Below are positions 59,888 to 64,000 of a stretch of DNA of 64,000 nt, in pieces. The notes below the pieces were generated by a model. That model saw nothing but the letters and a program-made list of their open reading frames with translations. It had not been told where the DNA came from and ran no database searches. Position numbers and translations under genes: made by a program. The DNA lies in the NCBI GenBank assembly GCA_947501025.1, contig CANMUM010000003.1, forward strand, positions 1 to 64,000, written 5' to 3'. The stretch is from an uncultured Paracoccaceae bacterium (GTDB taxonomy: Bacteria > Pseudomonadota > Alphaproteobacteria > Rhodobacterales > Rhodobacteraceae). Every line of letters starts with the position of its first letter. The first letter of the stretch is position 1.

Positions 59888-59917
59888 TTCGAGCATAATC
59901 GAGCATAATCGAAAATG
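59888..59917. repeat. 10-bp tandem repeat upstream of ETF-QO
   Basis: The unit (A/T)TCGAGCATA occurs at 59888 and 59898, with a diverged third copy at 59908. Ten-base spacing puts the units on the same DNA face, as expected for a cooperative binding site. It lies between the lipase gene and the ETF-QO start. Confidence 0.45.
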
Positions 59918-59934
59918 CGATGGTTCATGATATA

Positions 59935-60645
59935 TTAGTGTGCAAACTTACCATTTTTCAAGAACTCAATGACTTGGCGACGCGCCGTCGGATTAAACTT
60001 TATAAAACTATGCGTTGCTTTCACATCAATCCAATCTGTTTCACCTTCAACATGGGTGCGCGCAACCGCGACCGCACCATCATCGGGACCTGGAATCAAA
60101 TCGCTAAATATCGGATTAACCGAAGCTGATCCGGCAATAATACCAACCTCATAATCAACAGGGCCAAGTTGATTAGGAAGACTATCTTTGCCCGTTCCAA
60201 GCTGCGCACCAGACACTCCTGAAACACCCCCAAACCATTGATAAGCCTCATCATCAATAACTTCCGAACCCTTATTCGGCGGAGCAATCATAACAACACG
60301 GTTAGGTTTTATGGTCGGATTAGCCTTAAAAAAAGCCCTAACCAAAATGCCACCCATGCTATGGGTCACAAAGTTAACTTTCATATTCTCTGTACATTTT
60401 GACATCGCTGGAGGGATATGTGCCTGCGCTAGCTCTTCAACACTATTAGTTGTGGAAGGATAATCAACGTTTACGACATGATAACCTGCTTCTTCAAGAC
60501 CGCGTTCAAGCGACGACATTGAGGAGCTGGAGCGCATTAAACCATGCAATAAAATAACACATTCTTGTTCTTGAGATATGTCTTTTTCTTCTGCAAGAAC
60601 TGCTGCTGGCATGAGCATTGCCAATAAGATAATTAATTTTTTCAT
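59935..60645 (-). CDS. Exported alpha/beta-hydrolase (triacylglycerol lipase-like)
   Basis: A 236-residue precursor with a signal peptide (KKLIILLAMLMPAAVLA). The mature part starts VILLHGLMRSSSSMSSLERGL, with the oxyanion HGL motif, and has the nucleophile elbow THSMGGILVRAFF, where Ser is the probable nucleophile. An acidic residue in GPDDGAVAVA and a late His in THSFIKFN are candidate triad members. It resembles the LipA/PGAP1-like esterases. The start at 60645 was chosen for the signal peptide; no good ribosome site is visible. Confidence 0.87.
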   Translation of the reverse strand: MKKLIILLAMLMPAAVLAEEKDISQEQECVILLHGLMRSSSSMSSLERGLEEAGYHVVNVDYPSTTNSVEELAQAHIPPAMSKCTENMKVNFVTHSMGGILVRAFFKANPTIKPNRVVMIAPPNKGSEVIDDEAYQWFGGVSGVSGAQLGTGKDSLPNQLGPVDYEVGIIAGSASVNPIFSDLIPGPDDGAVAVARTHVEGETDWIDVKATHSFIKFNPTARRQVIEFLKNGKFAH

Positions 60646-60987
60646 ATCATGAACATAATTATAGCGACCATAGAAATCAACCACACCTCATAATGTAATG
60701 GCTTTATATATGCCTATACCCGCCTAATTTCAGCTTTTTCTATGATCAATATTTCTTAAATGAGAGCTGATGGGCAAGAAAGTAGCTTCACTATCTTCGC
60801 CCAAAGAACCCATAATAATGGCTTTCCATTAATGCATCTTCTAAAACAAAACTTGTAGCCCAGCTTTAAAACACAAAGGCATACAAGCCAAAATAAAAAT
60901 CTAGGATATCCTCAGATTTTTTGACAAAAATTTGTATCGAAATGCTGAATAGTCAACAATCAGAATCAAGACACCCTGAAAATAAAT
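60646..60987. other. Gene-free region between lipase and inositol operon, with hairpins
   Basis: No reading frame is credible. Structures seen are TCAGCT (60730-60735) with AGCTGA (60765-60770), then GGGC-AAGA (60772-60779) with TCTT-C-GCCC (60794-60802), and the terminator at 60891-60920. The first two hairpins are adjacent and lack T-runs. Promoters for the lipase gene probably lie at 60650-60720. Confidence 0.45.
60891..60920 (-). terminator. Intrinsic terminator of the inositol operon
   Basis: On the minus strand AAAATCT (60920-60914), a GA-GGATATCC-T interior, and AGATTTT (60902-60896) form a stem, followed by TTTTATTTT (to 60891). It lies 68 bp after the iolG stop. The plus-strand side also ends in T6, so it may work in both directions. 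Confidence 0.65.
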
Positions 60988-61989
60988 TTACAGAACCTCG
61001 CTGATATTCACCAAGCGGCCTTCTTTTGTAGAAATCATAGCTGCTTCTGCCATAGCAAGCGCCATCATGCCATCATGGCCTGTGGGTGTGATGGGAGCGT
61101 TGTCAACCATAGCACCAATGAGCATCTCGATCTCAGCCGCATAAGCCTCAACATAGCGCGTCATGAAAAAGTCGTGGAGCGGCTGTGATGTATAGCCAGC
61201 AGCATTTGCAACTTCGCTTGTGATTGGGCGTGGATTATGCGCGCGCACCATTCCTTTTGAGCCCAGCACTTCAATGCGCTGATCATAACCATAAACTGCA
61301 CGACGAGAATTATTGATATGCGCCTGCCTACCAGATTTCGTGCGCAATATGATCATTGCCGTATCAAAATCACCGCGTTCACCAACCTCTTTATCAACCA
61401 ACACGGAACCTGTCGCAAAAACACTGTCCACTTCCTCACCAAGAAGCCAGCGTGCAACATCAAAATCATGAATGGCCATATCGCGGAAAATGCCACCCGA
61501 ATTAGAAATATAGTCCATTGGGGGAAGATCTGGATCACGTGACGTAATCACAACCTGCTGCACATCGCCAACCTGACCTGCCTGAATGCTTGCGTGAACC
61601 GATTTGAAATGTGGATCAAAACGGCGATTGAAACCCATCATGAGCTTCGCATTCGTCTCCTCAACCGTTTTCAGACATTGCCTCACACGATCAAGGCTCA
61701 AATCTATTGGCTTTTCACAAAAAATCACCTTGCCTGCACGTGCAAATTGTTCGATCAAATCTGCATGTGTCTGTGTTGGTGTGCAAATCGCGACGACATC
61801 GATATCTGGGGAAGCCGCAATCTCATCAATCTCCATAATCTGGCTGCCATATTGCATTGATATGGCTTCAGCAGAGTCGATAAATGGGTCATAAACAGCG
61901 GCCAGTTTCGCGTGAGGATTGGACGCAATGGCGTGTGCATGAGTTTTGCCAATGCGACCAGCGCCGAGGAGAGCAAATCGAATCGTCAT
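60988..61989 (-). CDS. iolG: Inositol 2-dehydrogenase
   Basis: A 333-residue NAD-dependent Gfo/Idh/MocA enzyme oxidising myo-inositol to 2-keto-myo-inositol. The Rossmann start is IRFALLGAGRIGKTHAHAI, the catalytic EKP is in KVIFCEKPIDLS, and the second-domain GFNRRFDPHFKSVH, GGIFRDMAIHDFDVARWLLGEE (with the active-site Asp/His) and YGYDQRIEVLGSKGM blocks match IolG. AAGGAC precedes the ATG. One base separates it from the upstream oxidoreductase, so iolB, the oxidoreductase and iolG are one operon. Confidence 0.93.
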   Translation of the reverse strand: MTIRFALLGAGRIGKTHAHAIASNPHAKLAAVYDPFIDSAEAISMQYGSQIMEIDEIAASPDIDVVAICTPTQTHADLIEQFARAGKVIFCEKPIDLSLDRVRQCLKTVEETNAKLMMGFNRRFDPHFKSVHASIQAGQVGDVQQVVITSRDPDLPPMDYISNSGGIFRDMAIHDFDVARWLLGEEVDSVFATGSVLVDKEVGERGDFDTAMIILRTKSGRQAHINNSRRAVYGYDQRIEVLGSKGMVRAHNPRPITSEVANAAGYTSQPLHDFFMTRYVEAYAAEIEMLIGAMVDNAPITPTGHDGMMALAMAEAAMISTKEGRLVNISEVL

Positions 61990-61990
61990 A

Positions 61991-63151
61991 TTATGTCCTT
62001 AACATTGGAGGGCGGGCATCTTGCCACGCGCCTTGTTCTTTGCCCGATTTTGCAACCGCATAAACAGCCGCCATAGAGCGCAAGCCATCAATCGCCTTTG
62101 GGAAAAGATCCGCAGCAGGATCAAGTTCTTTTCCTTCTTTTTGTGATTTGATCGCTTCATGCAAATCACTATACAAATTGGCAAATGCGAGCGGCATACC
62201 CTCCGCATGCCCAACTGTAACACGGTTAGCGCGATCATGTTCTGGGCTCAGCCCATCAGAACCACGCTCAATGATTTGCGTGCGTTCTCCAAGTGGCGTG
62301 TAGATCAATTGGTTTGGTTGCTCTTGCGCCCATGACAGGCCGCCTTTTTCACCAAAAATTTGGATAGCTAAACCATGCTGACGACCAAGTGCAATTGATG
62401 ATGTCCACAAGCGCACAGTTGCGCCACCATCCATACGCAAATTGACCATTGCGTCATCTTCAAGCACACGAGAAGAGACGCCCGAGATCAAATCTGCAGA
62501 TAGGCTTTCGGCTTCCTGTCCACTTACAAAACTAGCCATGTGGAGCGCATGAATACCGCAATCAGCAAATTGTGCGGAGACACCAATTTTAGCTGGATCA
62601 TAGCGCCAGCGAATGCGTGGATTATCTGCATCAGCAGCATCAGAGTGATGACCATGTGCAAAATCGGCGCGAATAACACGAACCGCACCCAGATCACCGC
62701 GCGCAATCATTGCCTTCATATGGCGCACAAGAGGATATCCCGTATAGCCATAATTAACCGCGCAAATCTTTCCGGTTGCTTGAGAAATTTTTACAATTTC
62801 CTCGCCTTCTTCAACTGTCATCGTCATAGGTTTTTCACAAAACACGTGAATGCCCGCTTCCAAAAATGACTTGGTGATTTCAAAATGTGTATCATTAGGA
62901 GTCGCAACAGTCACAAGATCAATACGGTCCTCGCGGCCTTGCTCACCTGCAAGCATTTCCTTCCAATCACCATAAGCACGATCAGCTGCAACGCCAAGTT
63001 TTTGTGCATATGCACGCCCTTCTTCTGGGCGGTGATCAAGCGCAGCTGCGGTCAGATCAAACTGTCCATCCAATCCTGCACCTAGACGATGCGCTGGCCC
63101 GATTTGTGATCCTTCGCCGCCGCCAATAAGGCCCCATTTTAATATTGTCAT
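61991..63151 (-). CDS. Gfo/Idh/MocA family oxidoreductase of the inositol cluster
   Basis: A 386-residue NAD(P)-dependent dehydrogenase-like protein. It starts LKWGLIGGGEGSQIGPAHRLGAGLDG, has VFCEKPMTMTVEEG and VNYGYTGYPLVRHMKAMI, then a HGHHSD insertion and FADCGIHALHMASFVSG with the conserved Asp and His. The GGGEGSQIG loop differs from IolG. Proteins of this form sit beside iolB or iolE in roseobacters and rhizobia and may act on scyllo-inositol or a keto-inositol, which is inference. Coupled to iolB (ATGA). Confidence 0.9.
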   Translation of the reverse strand: MTILKWGLIGGGEGSQIGPAHRLGAGLDGQFDLTAAALDHRPEEGRAYAQKLGVAADRAYGDWKEMLAGEQGREDRIDLVTVATPNDTHFEITKSFLEAGIHVFCEKPMTMTVEEGEEIVKISQATGKICAVNYGYTGYPLVRHMKAMIARGDLGAVRVIRADFAHGHHSDAADADNPRIRWRYDPAKIGVSAQFADCGIHALHMASFVSGQEAESLSADLISGVSSRVLEDDAMVNLRMDGGATVRLWTSSIALGRQHGLAIQIFGEKGGLSWAQEQPNQLIYTPLGERTQIIERGSDGLSPEHDRANRVTVGHAEGMPLAFANLYSDLHEAIKSQKEGKELDPAADLFPKAIDGLRSMAAVYAVAKSGKEQGAWQDARPPMLRT

Positions 63152-63972
63152 TTGTCTCTCTCATATATCCAGTTGTGGTCAGGGTGATTTTCAAAACGCC
63201 ATTTGCGAAGCGGACCCGCCATGACGTTTAGGTAGTACATTTCATAGCCGTAAGGCACGCCACAAGGATGATGCCCTCTTGGCACAAGCACAACATCTTC
63301 GTTATGCACGGCTATATTTTCATCAAGCGATCCGTCATCTGTAAAGACACGTTGATAGCCATAACCTTGTTTCGGGTTTAAGCGGTGATAATATGTTTCC
63401 TCAAGATAGGTCATATTTGGAAAGTCATCTTCATCGTGCCGATGAGGCGGATAAGACGACCAATGACCGCTTGGTGTATAAACCTCAGTAACCAAAAGCG
63501 AACTTGCCACATCACGATCTTCCATGGCGATATTATGAATATATCGCGTGTTTGTGCCTTGCCCCCGCGGAGTTGTTTCGATCCCATTAGGACCTAAAAT
63601 GCAAACGGGATAATCAGCAGTCGCGGGCGCAGAGCAAATCGCCAATGTGCAATCTGTTGTCGCAACGGCTCTCCAATCCGAATGACGCGGCACATATACG
63701 CAATGTGGAGGAATGCGATCAAACACATCCATCCGTTTGCCAAGTTCGCCAAGATTTTTACCATTAGCCGTAATGTCTGCACGTCCCTCAACAAGAATCA
63801 AAATCACTTCAAGATCACCAGTTGGCTTTGTGACCTTATCACCCGTTCTTAGTTTATGAAGACCAAAACCGACATAACTCCAATCAGCTGTCAGTTCACC
63901 ACGCGCATTTTTAATCGTGATATCATGTGTCTGTCCATGGCTACCTGAAGGCGTTATTTTTAGTTTACTCAT
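63148..63972 (-). CDS. iolB: 5-deoxy-glucuronate isomerase
   Basis: A 274-residue double cupin converting 5-deoxy-glucuronate to 2-deoxy-5-keto-gluconate in myo-inositol breakdown. The sequence has WSYVGFGLHKL, the metal-binding HWSSYPPHRHDEDDFPNMTYLEETYYHR (two His and acidic ligands) and VLVPRGHHPCGVPYGYEMYYLNVMAGP, all typical of IolB. It is the first gene of the visible operon. The remaining 28 bp of window hold no start of another gene, so iolD/iolE may follow outside. The ribosome site is weak. Confidence 0.95.
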   Translation of the reverse strand: MSKLKITPSGSHGQTHDITIKNARGELTADWSYVGFGLHKLRTGDKVTKPTGDLEVILILVEGRADITANGKNLGELGKRMDVFDRIPPHCVYVPRHSDWRAVATTDCTLAICSAPATADYPVCILGPNGIETTPRGQGTNTRYIHNIAMEDRDVASSLLVTEVYTPSGHWSSYPPHRHDEDDFPNMTYLEETYYHRLNPKQGYGYQRVFTDDGSLDENIAVHNEDVVLVPRGHHPCGVPYGYEMYYLNVMAGPLRKWRFENHPDHNWIYERDK

Positions 63973-64000
63973 ATCGTTATCTTTACATTTTTTGACGATT

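Noticed and set aside
1-64000. CRISPR arrays, tRNA/rRNA genes, prophage, integrase or defence systems
   Set aside because: No regularly spaced repeats, cloverleaf or rRNA signatures, phage structural genes or defence-family motifs were seen on either strand by eye. A dedicated tRNA and repeat scan was not possible here.

Overview
The window looks like chromosomal DNA from a low-to-mid GC alphaproteobacterium, most likely a marine member of the Rhodobacterales (roseobacter-like). GC content was judged by eye only. The lineage call rests on gene order and family content. A ctaC-ctaB-ctaF-ctaG-ctaE-surf1-thrC-M16-rimJ block lacks ctaD, as in Paracoccus and Rhodobacter. A DUF6446-type protein lies between glyQ and glyS, and a GT14/DUF5928 glycosyltransferase sits beside a family-2 sulfotransferase. 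An MJ0042 zinc-ribbon protein is divergent from ftsEX. Genes are tightly packed, and ATGA or TAATG stop/start overlaps are frequent. No tRNA, rRNA, CRISPR array, intact insertion sequence or prophage was seen.

Layout. 1-2.2 kb: the N-terminal part of an FAD amine/amino-acid oxidase, then about 1.27 kb of decayed DNA with an IS6-type transposase relic. 2.2-7.3 kb: an envelope block with a GspC-like membrane protein, a zinc-ribbon protein, ftsE-ftsX and plsC. 7.3-12.2 kb: acyl-CoA and polyhydroxybutyrate metabolism (accA, phaR, a short PhaC-like synthase, phaA, phaB). 12.3-18.3 kb: assorted enzymes (HI0933-type flavoprotein, glutamine amidotransferase, two GNATs, NadR-like NAD enzyme, FAD-linked hydroxyacid dehydrogenase). 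18.3-26.7 kb: M16 peptidase, thrC, the cytochrome c oxidase operon and tldD. 26.7-30.7 kb: FMN reductase, polA, zinc finger and HIT. 30.7-33.9 kb: GT14 glycosyltransferase, sulfotransferase and an orphan response regulator. 34-48.4 kb: acetoacetyl-CoA synthetase, folE, trkH, glyQ-DUF6446-glyS, a PPDK-like protein, a SleB-type hydrolase, folB-folP-glmM. 48.4-60.7 kb: a candidate small RNA, an Lrp regulator, a minus-strand acyl-CoA/flavin operon (prpE, two thioesterases, FAD monooxygenase, nuclease), DUF465, trmN6, a polyprenyl synthase, ispE, a TPR protein, ETF:ubiquinone oxidoreductase and a lipase. 61-64 kb: part of a myo-inositol catabolic operon.

The genes fit an aerobic heterotroph. It would store carbon as PHB and recover it through acetoacetate activation, oxidise acyl-CoA into the quinone pool through ETF-QO, respire through an aa3 oxidase and use inositol. 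The items I consider least ordinary are the candidate small RNA at about 48.48-48.57 kb (two hairpins with the same GATCCC loop behind a CtrA-type box), the GT14/sulfotransferase pair, the short PhaC, the PPDK homologue with an eroded ATP-binding domain, and ftsE lacking any ATG/GTG/TTG start at its expected N-terminus.
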